NCBI GenBank assembly: GCA_016842085.1
Contig: JAEVEX010000054.1
Span: forward strand, 1-64,000
Direction of reading: 5' to 3'
From: Candidatus Thermoflexus tengchongensis
GTDB taxonomy: Bacteria > Chloroflexota > Anaerolineae > Thermoflexales > Thermoflexaceae
Length of the DNA stretch: 64,000 bases
In this document: in pieces, positions 8,162-15,862 of the stretch
Layout of the letters: each line of letters opens with the position of its first letter
How positions within the stretch are numbered: position 1 is the first letter of the stretch
Program-made: the position numbers and the translations under genes
The notes under the pieces: generated by a model
Databases searched by the model: none
Told to the model about the DNA's origin: nothing
Seen by the model: only the letters and a program-made list of their open reading frames with translations

Positions 8162-8524
8162 ATGCGCAGGCTGAAGGCGGTGATCGGGATGATCGGATTG
8201 GGGCTCCTGATTGGCGCCGGGGCAGGGTTCCTCCTCGGGCGATACGTCTGGCCCGTGCGTTATATCGATGTGGTCCCCGCGGAGCTCCATCCAGACTGGC
8301 AGGCCGAGTATGTCCGGATGGTCGCCCTGGCCTACGCCCGGGATCCGGATCTGGCCCTCGCCCGGGCCCGGCTCGCCCTGCTGGGAGATCCCATCGTGGT
8401 CCTGCAACAGCTCCCGGATCGATCCCCAGCCCCTCTTTCCCCTGAGGCCCGCGCGGCCATCGCGGACCTGCTCCATGCCCTGCGTTCCTCTTCGGCGTCT
8501 GAATCGTCGGGAGGTCCGCCGTGA
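8162..8524 (+). CDS. Small membrane-anchored hypothetical protein
   Basis: A 120-residue protein. A single N-terminal membrane segment (about 5-27, IGMIGLGLLIGAGAGFLLG) is followed by RYVWPVRYIDVVPAELHPDWQAEYVRMVA and an Ala/Arg-rich helical region. The first ATG with the hydrophobic helix in place was preferred over upstream in-frame codons. Its stop overlaps the GTG start of the next gene, whose N-terminal half has the same design (membrane segment, then an Ala/Leu-rich helical stretch). The pair probably works together at the membrane. Function unknown. Confidence 0.7.
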   Translation: MRRLKAVIGMIGLGLLIGAGAGFLLGRYVWPVRYIDVVPAELHPDWQAEYVRMVALAYARDPDLALARARLALLGDPIVVLQQLPDRSPAPLSPEARAAIADLLHALRSSSASESSGGPP

Positions 8525-9366
8525 GGGCTCAACAGGGGATCGCCTTCCTGGTGGGTCTGCTTCCCGGCCTGATCGGGGGGCTTTATCTGGCATGGGAGGT
8601 GTTCCCGCCGCCGCCCGGCGGATCCTCCCCGGCGGAGCTGGCCATCCCGTATCAGGAGCTCTGGATTGTGCTCGCCGCCCGGGCGGATGCCGTGGAGAGG
8701 GACCCCGCGACGTTGCGGCGGCGGCTGGAGGCGCTGGCCCTGCCGGATCTTCCCGAACGGGTAGCCGCCCTCGCCGAACGAGGGCTTCTGGAGAACTGGC
8801 CTTCCGGGGTTGTTCAGGACCTGGCCCGGGCGGCCCAGCAGCTGGGCGCCCGCTCCCCGGCGCTGGTGGTGATCCTGGCCACGCCGGTTCCCACCCGTGT
8901 GCCGCCCTCGCCGACGCTGATCCCGACCCCGACGGCCTCCCCGACCGCAACCCCGACGCCTCGTCCATCTCCCACCCCGGTTCCCACCTGGGAACCCTCT
9001 CCGGCTCCGCTGGAAACCCCCACGGCGACCCCCACTCGATCGGAGGGGCCCCTGGTGGAGCAACGCCCCCTGTGCGAGGGCTCGCCGCTGTTACGGATTC
9101 GAGTCTTCGATCCAGATGGGAAGGAGCGATCCGGCGTGCGCATCTGGGTGAGCGGCCCGCGGGGGACGGAAACGCTGCTGACCGGATTGAAGCCCGGGAT
9201 GGGGGATGGCTATGCGGATGTTCAAATGGAACCCCAGGGAACTTATCGCCTCGGGATCGAGGGACCGGGATCGGTGCTGACCGAGGTGGCCGCTCAGCCA
9301 TGTGAGCTTCCTCATGGCCCGGGGGGGTGGACCGGATGGGAGGTGGACGTGCGCCTGGCCCGATAG
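8521..9366 (+). CDS. Membrane-anchored protein with Pro/Thr linker and Ig-like domain
   Basis: A 281-residue protein starting at GTG in a GTGA overlap with the upstream gene. Layout: N-terminal membrane segment (about 7-27), helical region to about 120, a Pro/Thr/Ser linker (about 121-175), then a C-terminal beta-rich domain. That domain begins LLRIRVFDPDGKERSGVRIW and resembles carboxypeptidase-regulatory or Ig-like folds (GMGDGYADVQMEPQGTYRLGI). Two Cys residues flank the domain and could form a disulfide. It looks like an envelope protein presenting a binding domain outside the membrane. No enzymatic motif is seen. Confidence 0.75.
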   Translation: MRAQQGIAFLVGLLPGLIGGLYLAWEVFPPPPGGSSPAELAIPYQELWIVLAARADAVERDPATLRRRLEALALPDLPERVAALAERGLLENWPSGVVQDLARAAQQLGARSPALVVILATPVPTRVPPSPTLIPTPTASPTATPTPRPSPTPVPTWEPSPAPLETPTATPTRSEGPLVEQRPLCEGSPLLRIRVFDPDGKERSGVRIWVSGPRGTETLLTGLKPGMGDGYADVQMEPQGTYRLGIEGPGSVLTEVAAQPCELPHGPGGWTGWEVDVRLAR

Positions 9367-9383
9367 CGGGCAGATTGGGAGGG

Positions 9384-9765
9384 TGTCGAATGAATTCGAC
9401 CTCGGGGGCCTTCGGCCGGTGGCCGGCGGGGGTGTCGAATGAATTCGACCTTAAGGGCCTTCGGCCGATGGCCGGCCTTCGCCGGCCGGAAGAGGGTTTT
9501 CACGTCGGCGGAGGCCGACGCTGGGCGCGGGAGGGCGTCGAATGAATTCGACCTCGAGAGGCCTTCGGCCGATTGGCCGGCCTTCGCCGGCCGGAGTGCT
9601 TTTTGTCGGCGGAGGCCGACGCTTGGCGCAAAGCGCCTCGGGAGGCCGATTTCAATCGGCACAACAGGCCGGTGGCCGGCCTGCGCCGGCCGTTGCGTCG
9701 GCGCAGGCCGACGCGGGGCGCGGGAGCGCCTCGGGAGGGCGATTTCAATCGGCGTGATGGGCCGG
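9384..9765. repeat. Compound palindrome array I
   Basis: About 380 bp made almost entirely of short inverted repeats. GTCGAATGAATTCGAC occurs at 9384, 9433 and 9537. GGCC-TTC-GGCC type hairpins, GGCCGGCCTTCGCCGGCC, GTCGGCGGAGGCCGAC, GGCGC..GCGCC and GGCCGATTTCAATCGGC follow in a fixed order, partly duplicated. The same modules in the same order form the tandem array at 39497-40209. It separates the gene ending at 9366 from the L,D-transpeptidase. The open frames across it are low-complexity artefacts. Confidence 0.9.
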
Positions 9766-9790
9766 CACCAGAGGCCCAAAGGAGAAAGCG

Positions 9791-10765
9791 ATGAGCGTTT
9801 CATCGCCATCGGTGGAGGAGCAGGCCCTTCGATGGGCTCAGCGGGCGCTTCGGGCCGCTTCCCCGGAGGAAGCCCTGTGGTGGGCCGCCCGGGCGTATGC
9901 GGCAGCCCCTGCATCCCCATTCATCCGTGCGGTGATACGGCGGATTCGAAGACGCTTCCCCAACGCCCGGGGGCGTCCCCCGGCTCGCTGGCCCGGATGG
10001 ATGATCCGAATCGGGTTCCTCTACGGGCTGTCCACCCTGATCGCCCTGTTCCTCATCGCCTGGGGGCTTGGAGCCATCGATCCGTGGGCGCTGCTGGGAG
10101 AAGGGGAGCTTCCTCTTCCCGGGGCCATCGTCCTGGACCCCGCTCCGGATGCCGATGGGGATTTCCGAGGGCGGGATCCGAACGATCCCATTTCGGCGGC
10201 GCATCCTGAGGGGATCGCTCCGACGGTGACGCTGCCTTCCCCCACCCCGTTGCCTTCCCCATCCCCCTCTCCTGATCCGACCCTTCCGCTGGATCCTCTG
10301 CCCACTCCCACGCGGGAGGCGACCCCATCACCGGCTCCCCGCCCGAGCGCTACGGCCTCATCCCGTCCGCGTCCCCCCGCCTCGCCCACCCCGTTGCCCG
10401 GGCCGCCGTTTCCGGGCCGGTGGATCCTGGTGGATCTCAGCGATCAGGAGCTGATGGCCTATGAAGGGGAGACCCTGGTCCTGCGGACGAAGGTTTCCAC
10501 CGGGCGGCCCCGCACGCCCACGGTTGTCGGGACCTTTCGGATCTATCTCAAGCTGCGCGCTCAGACGATGACGGGCCCGGGCTATCGGCTGCCCAATGTG
10601 CCCTATGTGATGTATTTCTACCAGGGCTATGCCCTTCATGGAACCTACTGGCATAACAACTTTGGCCGTCCGATGAGTCACGGATGTGTCAACCTGCCGA
10701 CGCCGATCGCGGAGCAGCTCTACCAGTGGGCAGATCTCGGAACCCCCGTCGTGGTGCAGCCGTAA
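9791..10765 (+). CDS. L,D-transpeptidase (YkuD domain), membrane-anchored
   Basis: A 324-residue protein. A cytoplasmic helical N-terminus (1-68) precedes one membrane segment (about 71-96), a long Pro/Ser/Thr linker (about 140-207), and a C-terminal YkuD domain (about 210-324). The catalytic block HGTYWHNNFGRPMSHGCVNL is present, with His283, His297 and nucleophile Cys299. Such enzymes form meso-DAP 3-3 cross-links or attach proteins to peptidoglycan. The long linker suggests the domain reaches a wall layer outside a single membrane. It is preceded by a palindrome array and ends 4 nt before a terminator hairpin. Confidence 0.92.
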   Translation: MSVSSPSVEEQALRWAQRALRAASPEEALWWAARAYAAAPASPFIRAVIRRIRRRFPNARGRPPARWPGWMIRIGFLYGLSTLIALFLIAWGLGAIDPWALLGEGELPLPGAIVLDPAPDADGDFRGRDPNDPISAAHPEGIAPTVTLPSPTPLPSPSPSPDPTLPLDPLPTPTREATPSPAPRPSATASSRPRPPASPTPLPGPPFPGRWILVDLSDQELMAYEGETLVLRTKVSTGRPRTPTVVGTFRIYLKLRAQTMTGPGYRLPNVPYVMYFYQGYALHGTYWHNNFGRPMSHGCVNLPTPIAEQLYQWADLGTPVVVQP

Positions 10766-10769
10766 AAGG

Positions 10770-10806
10770 GGCTTTGGGGGTGGTTGCCTTCATCACCCCC
10801 AAAGCC
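10770..10806. terminator. Bidirectional terminator hairpin
   Basis: Arms GGCTTTGGGGGTG (10770-10782) and CACCCCCAAAGCC (10794-10806) pair perfectly around an 11-nt loop. The hairpin sits between the convergent L,D-transpeptidase and epimerase-like genes, with a moderately T-rich tract on the plus side. Confidence 0.75.
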
Positions 10807-10855
10807 TCCACGTATTCTTTCAAGCTCGAGCCTGGCTGCGTGAGCCCTGATCCGC

Positions 10856-11818
10856 TCATCCCAGCGTCACCTGGAGGGACCATTCCATCTCCTGAAGGGG
10901 GGGCAGCAGGCCGAAGAAGCCCCATTCCCGCATCGCCTCATTCAAATCATCGGGTGCCCCGATGGCGGGCTCCAGGGCCAGGTTCTGATAGGGGGGTGTG
11001 TTCGCGCCGGACCATCCTCCGGCGTTGATCCACAGGCCGAGATGGGTGATCGGCCCCCGCCAGCCCATCTCCCACCATGCGCCGGTAGGATGGATCAGGC
11101 GCGCCCAGGAAGCCGCAGGCCGCAGGAAGAGTTTCAACGCCCATCCGCCTTCGGGATTCGGTTCCTGGAGGTCCAGAAAGCCGCCTTCTATGGGGAGCTG
11201 AGGCCATGGGAAAACCATCGCCTGGGGAGCAATCCCGATGGCGGCAGCGACCCGCGCCGTCGCCGGCCCGGGAATCAGCAGGCGCGTCCCGGGCAACAGG
11301 GGGAAGAGGGGGTGGGCCGCCCAGAGGAAGTAGAACGTGTGCTCCGCGTTGTTTCGCAGGCGATAACGGATGTGGACAGCCGGGCGGTTGGCTTCCAGGA
11401 TCAGGGTGCGCTCGAAGCGATAGGGGAAGGAGCGACCTTCCGCAACGCCGGTGGCAAGGATGCGCTCCCCTTCTTCGATCCGGAGCTGGATCTTCCACGG
11501 CTGGGACCAGAGCTCCCCGTGATCCGGGATCGGAACGCCTGCCCACGGGTCTGTGGGGTAAACCCCGGGGGCGATCGCCGGGAGACATTCATCCCAGCCG
11601 CCAAGATCGAACTCCTGGACATAACGGGCCTCATCGCGAGGCCGTCGCCATGGGAGATACGGATTCCGCCATAGCCAGGAAAGGCCCCGGCGCCGGTCTT
11701 CCCATGTAGCGATCTTTCCGCCCAGGTTCGGGATGAGGGTCAGCGTTAGGGGACCGTTCTCCAACCGCAACGCCGGGAATCCCTGTTCGATGATTTCCTG
11801 CACGCGGAGGGCGCTCAT
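10856..11818 (-). CDS. Aldose 1-epimerase-like (galactose mutarotase superfamily) protein
   Basis: A 320-residue protein with the mutarotase-like beta-sandwich pattern. Its N-terminus LTLTLIPNLGGKIATWEDRR matches the conserved entry strand of the superfamily. The region HGELWSQPWKI at about 100-110 has the conserved His after a Gly-rich turn. HTFYFLWAAHPLF (about 157-169) supplies the second His cluster. Related proteins interconvert sugar anomers or bind hexoses. The specific sugar is unknown, and many members of this branch are uncharacterised. The ATG overlaps the stop of the PII-like gene upstream (ATGA type). Confidence 0.75.
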   Translation of the reverse strand: MSALRVQEIIEQGFPALRLENGPLTLTLIPNLGGKIATWEDRRRGLSWLWRNPYLPWRRPRDEARYVQEFDLGGWDECLPAIAPGVYPTDPWAGVPIPDHGELWSQPWKIQLRIEEGERILATGVAEGRSFPYRFERTLILEANRPAVHIRYRLRNNAEHTFYFLWAAHPLFPLLPGTRLLIPGPATARVAAAIGIAPQAMVFPWPQLPIEGGFLDLQEPNPEGGWALKLFLRPAASWARLIHPTGAWWEMGWRGPITHLGLWINAGGWSGANTPPYQNLALEPAIGAPDDLNEAMREWGFFGLLPPLQEMEWSLQVTLG

Positions 11819-12171
11819 GGCTGTCGCAAGCCCCGAACTTCCAGAACGGGCAGCACGAAGAGGAAGCCGGTCTCCGGCTGATCGAGGGGACCCAGGATCT
11901 CCTCGGTCTTTTGAATCAGCCGATCCAGATCGAAGGTGTCAGGGACCACCGAGAACAGCGTGCGATGATGGAAGGCGGCCTCGGCGCTCTCCAGGATGGA
12001 GCGCAGGGAAGGGACCAGCGGCAGGTCCTCCCGTCCCACCCACTGGCGCAGAGAGGCCATCCCGATGGTATCGATCATGGTCACGCCGGGAACCCCCAAA
12101 GCCTCCCAGGCGCGAAGCACCTCATGGACCTTCTCCAGATTCGGGATCACGACCACAACGCATTTTGGCAT
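11815..12171 (-). CDS. PII/CutA-fold-like small regulatory protein
   Basis: A 118-residue protein starting MPKCVVVVIPNLEKVHEVLRAWEALGV. The pattern of strand, helix for a two-residue-spaced lid, then GVTMIDTIGM fits the ferredoxin-like PII/CutA superfamily. The second repeat is FHHRTLFSVVPDTFDLDRLIQKTEEILG. The ATG was chosen because AGGAGG lies 6 nt upstream; an earlier in-frame codon lacks one. It follows a CPA2 cation/proton antiporter gene in the same direction, with a hairpin in the 156-nt spacer. PII-like proteins often regulate the adjacent transporter by binding nucleotides, so that is the inferred job. The family call itself is by pattern only. Confidence 0.6.
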   Translation of the reverse strand: MPKCVVVVIPNLEKVHEVLRAWEALGVPGVTMIDTIGMASLRQWVGREDLPLVPSLRSILESAEAAFHHRTLFSVVPDTFDLDRLIQKTEEILGPLDQPETGFLFVLPVLEVRGLRQP

Positions 12172-12231
12172 TTTAAACCTCCTGGACAATGAATTGGAGC
12201 TATGCTGCTGGTCTCTTCTGGAGGTTTCTGA

Positions 12232-12265
12232 GGCTGCGGGGGCGTCGAAGGCCCCCTATGCAGCC
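12232..12265. promoter_or_regulatory. Intercistronic hairpin between antiporter and PII-like genes
   Basis: GGCTGCGGGGGC (12232-12243) pairs with GCCCCC (12251-12256) and, after a 3-nt bulge, GCAGCC (12260-12265), around a 7-nt loop. There is no T-run on the transcribed strand. It could reduce read-through, or stabilise one half of the message so that the two products are made at different levels. Confidence 0.5.
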
Positions 12266-12327
12266 CCAGAATGCATGGTTCTCCCTTCCTGTCCCAATCC
12301 GTTCGCCCGGGCTCGCTGGGATCCAGG

Positions 12328-13527
12328 TTACTCCCGCGCGCTGAAAGCCCACCGTAACAGGATGGGGGTGATCAGCGTGGTGGCTACCACCATCGCGACC
12401 ACGGCCACGAATTCGTAGGGCTGGAGGAAGCCCGCCGAAAGGCCCAGGGAGGCCAGGATCAGACCGACTTCCCCCCGGGAAATCATCCCCAATCCCAGAC
12501 GCCACGCCTGGAGAGGGCGGAATCCTCCCAGCCAGGCGCCGATGCCGCAGCCGATGATTTTGGAAAGAATCGCAACCACGATCAGCGCCAGCGTGAACAG
12601 CGCTCCTTCCAGAGACATCGTTCGCAGGTCCGCCCGCAGGCCTACGCCCACCAGAAAGAGGGGTACGAAGAACCCATAAGCCGCCGGCCGCAGGCGTTCG
12701 AAGATGGTGTGGCGGGCCGGATGGTTGCCCAGGCCGAACCCGGCCAGGAAAGCCCCGGTAATCGCCGCCAGCCCGCCCAGCTCCTCCGCTGCCCCGGCCA
12801 GGGCCAGGATGGCCACAAACGCCAGGGCGATCAGGCCCTCGCTGACGGGCTGATTTTGAACCCATGTGGCCATTCGGGGGAGCACCGCTCGAGCGAGGAG
12901 GAAGGCCAGGATCAGGAAAAGCATCATGCGGGCCATGGCGATCAGCACCCCTCCAGCTCCTCCCCCCGCTCCGCCTCCCGGGTTCACCACACCGGTGAAC
13001 ACGGCCAGGGCCAGCAGCGCCAGGATATCATCGACCACGGCCGCCCCTAAGAGGGCGATCCCTTCCGGCGAGCGGAGACGGCCCAGCTCCAGCAAGGTCT
13101 GCGCCGAGATGCTCACGCTGGTGGCGCTGAGGACCAGACCGACATAAATGGAGGTGGGCAGATCGCGATGAAAAGGATAGGCGATCAGGGCCCCCAGCAG
13201 GAGCGGCGTGATGACCCCGGCGGTCCCGGCCAGCAGGGCCACCCGCCGTGCTTTTAAGAACTCCTCCAGCTCAATTTCCATGCCGGCCATCCCCATCAGG
13301 AGGATCACCCCCAGTTCCCCGAGGACAATGACCATCCCCTGGAATTCCTGGTGATGGAAGAGGGGCCAGGAGAAGACGTTGAACAGGCTGGGCCCCAGGA
13401 TCAGGCCGGCGATTAGCTCCCCCAGGATGGCCGGCTGGCGCAGGCGCAGGCTCAGCCATGCGCCGGCCTTCGCCGCGACGATCAACAACGCCAGGAGCAA
13501 AGCAAAAGCCGGGATATGGGTCTCCAC
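12328..13527 (-). CDS. CPA2-family cation:proton antiporter
   Basis: A 399-residue protein with about 12-13 hydrophobic segments. The N-terminal part has QPAILGELIAGLILGPS (about 31-47). LLMGMAGMEIELEEF follows, and the ion-binding double aspartate is in AAVVDDILALLALAVF (Asp166-Asp167). The C-terminal part includes GFFVPLFLVGVGLRADL and GLGMISRGEVGLILASLGL, typical of KefB/NapA-type exchangers. No TrkA-N regulatory domain is attached, so regulation may come in trans from the PII-like protein encoded next. A Gly-rich loop near 180-190 is unusual but short. Confidence 0.92.
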   Translation of the reverse strand: METHIPAFALLLALLIVAAKAGAWLSLRLRQPAILGELIAGLILGPSLFNVFSWPLFHHQEFQGMVIVLGELGVILLMGMAGMEIELEEFLKARRVALLAGTAGVITPLLLGALIAYPFHRDLPTSIYVGLVLSATSVSISAQTLLELGRLRSPEGIALLGAAVVDDILALLALAVFTGVVNPGGGAGGGAGGVLIAMARMMLFLILAFLLARAVLPRMATWVQNQPVSEGLIALAFVAILALAGAAEELGGLAAITGAFLAGFGLGNHPARHTIFERLRPAAYGFFVPLFLVGVGLRADLRTMSLEGALFTLALIVVAILSKIIGCGIGAWLGGFRPLQAWRLGLGMISRGEVGLILASLGLSAGFLQPYEFVAVVAMVVATTLITPILLRWAFSARE

Positions 13528-13563
13528 AGGATCCTCCTGCGTTCATCCGCTCATGGGTTCCAT

Positions 13564-13596
13564 GCGGGCGGGGGCGCCTTCGGCATGCCCATCTGC
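13564..13596. repeat. Dispersed hairpin, GCRGG..GCCTTCGGC family
   Basis: GCGGGCGGGGGCGCC-TTC-GGCATGCCCATCTGC forms an imperfect 15-bp stem once G-U pairs are allowed. Together with 5293-5330 and 40707-40743 it defines a family with a central CCTTCGRC and arms of the GGTGGGCAC type. It lies between the antiporter and the MurI-like gene. Confidence 0.5.
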
Positions 13597-13633
13597 ACGG
13601 AAAATCTCTTCCCTGGGTCCGGCGGGGCAAGCC

Positions 13634-14497
13634 TCAGGCGATTCGAAGCATCCCATGGGGATCCCAGTAGAGGCGTTCCACCGGGCCATCCCGGCCGATC
13701 AATCGGCGAAGCTGTTCCTGAAAACGGGCCGGGTCGCCCGTGGTGAGGAAGCGGTGAGCAGAGGCCCCTGCGTGGATCTCCCTCTCAGCCCCCCGGATAT
13801 GGGCCTGCCAGATTTCCGCCGCCCGGCGGGCCACGGCCGGAGCGGGGTCGATCAGGGCGATCTCCGGGCCGATCAGACGGCGGATCAATGGGGCGAGGAA
13901 CGTGTAGTGGGTGCAGGCCAGCACCAGCACGTCAGCGCCTGCCTGGAGAACCGGCTCCAGATGATGTCGAACCCGGGCCTCGGCCGCCGTTCCTTCCAGA
14001 AGGCCTTCTTCGACCTGCTCCACCCATCCGCTGCAAACCCGAGGGACCACCTGGACCTCCCGGGCGAACCGTTCCACGACGCGGGCCATGAGGGGACCAT
14101 TCAGCGTGCCGAAGGTTCCCAGCACACCGATCACCCCGGTTCGGGTTTGTGCCACAGCGGGCTTCACGGCAGGCTCCATTCCCACGAAAGGGACTTTCTG
14201 GAAAGCTTCCCGGAGCGGCCAGAGGGCCGCGGCCGAGATGGTATGGCTGGCCACCACGATCAGGCGAGCCCCCTGACTCAGCAGGAAGCGGGTGATCTCC
14301 TCAGCGAAACGCCGGATCTCTTCAGGAGTTCGGGGGCCATAGGGAACATGAGCCTGATCGGCCACATACAGGGTGGGAGCATCTGGAGCCAGGCGGATGA
14401 ATTCCCGCCATACCGCCAGCCCCCCCACGCCGGAATCGAAGAACCCCACCGCGGGCGCCGTGTTCCCGAACAGATGGTTCGAGGGTGTCCCGCTCAT
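13634..14497 (-). CDS. murI: Glutamate racemase-like protein lacking the first catalytic Cys
   Basis: A 287-residue Asp/Glu racemase-fold protein. MurI interconverts L- and D-glutamate for peptidoglycan. GFFDSGVGGLAVW (about 18-30) gives the conserved Asp-Ser, DQAHVPYGPRTPEEI matches the DxxxxPYG block, and LACTHYTFL (about 193-201) holds the second catalytic Cys195 and His197. The first catalytic motif, normally A-C-N-T, reads ASHT: Ser84 replaces Cys and His replaces Asn. A Ser at this site should not support normal two-base racemisation. The protein may be a one-sided enzyme, a hydantoin or malonate-type relative, or inactive. I chose the ATG that overlaps the HEPN stop (ATGA). Confidence 0.8.
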   Translation of the reverse strand: MSGTPSNHLFGNTAPAVGFFDSGVGGLAVWREFIRLAPDAPTLYVADQAHVPYGPRTPEEIRRFAEEITRFLLSQGARLIVVASHTISAAALWPLREAFQKVPFVGMEPAVKPAVAQTRTGVIGVLGTFGTLNGPLMARVVERFAREVQVVPRVCSGWVEQVEEGLLEGTAAEARVRHHLEPVLQAGADVLVLACTHYTFLAPLIRRLIGPEIALIDPAPAVARRAAEIWQAHIRGAEREIHAGASAHRFLTTGDPARFQEQLRRLIGRDGPVERLYWDPHGMLRIA

Positions 14498-14907
14498 GGC
14501 CAGGCCTCCATGCACCGCTGGAGCACCCAGGTGGCTTCCTCCAGCGCCATGCGGGCATCCGCCTCCGAATAAAGGCGCTGGGGAGGCGCACCGGTCTCTT
14601 CATCTCCATAAAAGCTGAGCTCTCGCTCCAACCGAAGGCGCCGCGAGATGGAAGCCAGACGCTCCACCTCGCTCTGAAGAGAAGGAGGAAGGCGATCCCG
14701 ATAGTTCCTTAACCATATGCCCACATCATGGGTCCGGGGGATCTCCACGCCGATAAGACGCAAGATCCCCTTTAGCGCAAGCTCCACGGCCTCCTGTGAG
14801 CGGCGGACAACCAGATTCCACGCCTGACGCCGATAGAGATGCTCCGCCTCTCTCAGGATCTCCGCCGCTTGATCCAGGTAAGCGCGAGCCATCTCCTCAC
14901 TGGTCAT
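14494..14907 (-). CDS. HEPN-domain protein
   Basis: A 137-residue all-helical protein. The N-terminus ARAYLDQAAEILREAEHLYRR and WNLVVRRSQEAVELALKGIL match the HEPN four-helix bundle (pfam05168 type). The segment GVEIPRTHDVGIWL matches the conserved P-x-T-H-D loop. The RNase motif RX4-6H of toxic HEPN proteins is not evident, unlike the second HEPN at 34423. It overlaps by 4 nt with the upstream nucleotidyltransferase, and its stop overlaps the MurI-like start. Together with its partner it forms an MNT/HEPN module, though a toxin role is less secure here. Confidence 0.85.
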   Translation of the reverse strand: MTSEEMARAYLDQAAEILREAEHLYRRQAWNLVVRRSQEAVELALKGILRLIGVEIPRTHDVGIWLRNYRDRLPPSLQSEVERLASISRRLRLERELSFYGDEETGAPPQRLYSEADARMALEEATWVLQRCMEAWP

Positions 14908-15434
14908 AGTTCAATCACCTCTCCGGGATGAAAATCCGGCTTCAGGTCCCAGTATCGGATCGAGCCCTGGCGTTTTCGTTGAGCGCCCAGGGCCCGAAGC
15001 CGCTGTCGGAGGCGTTCCAGAATGGAGGAAAGAAAGGGCTCCCGCTCGTAGAGGATCCGGGCATCCTCCGTCAGGTCCAGGTAGAGGGGAGTGATTCGGG
15101 CGGCCTCTTCCGGCGTCTTCAGGATCACGGAGATCTCAACCGGAATACCCTGTTCCCACAGGGCCTGCACCTGCGGCTCGACCGCCCGATCGACCGCCTC
15201 CAGCCAGGCGTAGCGCTGGAAACGGGCCGCGGGCATCCCCTCGACCACCACCAGCAAATCGATATCCGAAGCAGGGGTGGCTTCCCCCCGGGCCACGGAT
15301 CCGAACAGGACGACGGCCACCAGCTTCTCCCCCAGGCTCTCCCGTAATGCCTCCGTATAGGCCTGGGCGAGCTCCCATAGCAAACGCTGAAGAACATCCC
15401 CTGTATGCGGAGCGGTCGGAACCCGGGATCCCAT
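14904..15434 (-). CDS. Minimal nucleotidyltransferase (MNT) domain protein
   Basis: A 176-residue protein with the nucleotidyltransferase signature GSX10DXD: GSVARGEATPASDIDLLVV at about 45-63. The third acidic residue probably lies in IPVEISVIL (about 112-120). The start at 15434 gives about 44 residues before the motif. Codons further upstream would translate a repeat-bearing spacer, so they were rejected. It is coupled to the HEPN gene downstream. MNT proteins of this kind can AMPylate their HEPN partner. This one is longer than MntA at 34790, with an extended C-terminal helical part. Confidence 0.85.
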   Translation of the reverse strand: MGSRVPTAPHTGDVLQRLLWELAQAYTEALRESLGEKLVAVVLFGSVARGEATPASDIDLLVVVEGMPAARFQRYAWLEAVDRAVEPQVQALWEQGIPVEISVILKTPEEAARITPLYLDLTEDARILYEREPFLSSILERLRQRLRALGAQRKRQGSIRYWDLKPDFHPGEVIEL

Positions 15435-15618
15435 GGGCCTGTGTTCCTTAGCAGTGCTCCACCGAAGCTTTTCTTTGAGGGTCCGATGGTCCCTCCCCAA
15501 AAAAATTCCCGGGAAGAGGCCGGCGGCGTAACCTCTCATCATTCTATCGAACTTTATGAGGGATGGGCAACTCGCATTGGAGAAAACGGCAAAGCCACCC
15601 CGTGCGGTGCATTCAACG

Positions 15619-15676
15619 GTAGGAGCCGCTTGAGCGGCGACGGAACGTTGGACGCAAGGCGCCATCGTGCCTCTAC
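15619..15676. repeat. Degenerate copy of the cloverleaf-like repeat
   Basis: Lies in the gene-free stretch 15435-15862. GTAGGAG (15619-15625), then CCGCT-TG-AGCGG (15626-15637), a weak CGACGGAACGTTG hairpin, GGCGC..GTGCC, and a closing CTCTAC (15671-15676). The order and geometry match 6894-6947 although the second and third hairpins differ in sequence. The rest of the spacer shows no convincing gene; the promoter of the MNT/HEPN/MurI-like operon should be here, but I see no strong boxes. Confidence 0.55.
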
Positions 15677-15862
15677 AAGGCCAATGGCCCATCGGCGCAA
15701 AAGATAGTGGAGAAAACCGATTGCTTCAGCGGACACATATGGGAGAGAAAAGGGGAAGGACTTCGGTGACTCATCCCATCTTCGGCACTTGAGACTTCCT
15801 TCCACGGCAAGCTGGGGAGCTGGGGAGGCCACCCCGTTCCACAGCGATAGCTTTCGTCGGGC

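Noticed and set aside
10770..10806. Reading the hairpin as another dispersed repeat
   Set aside because: Its arms share no sequence with the other hairpin families, and its place between convergent genes fits a terminator.
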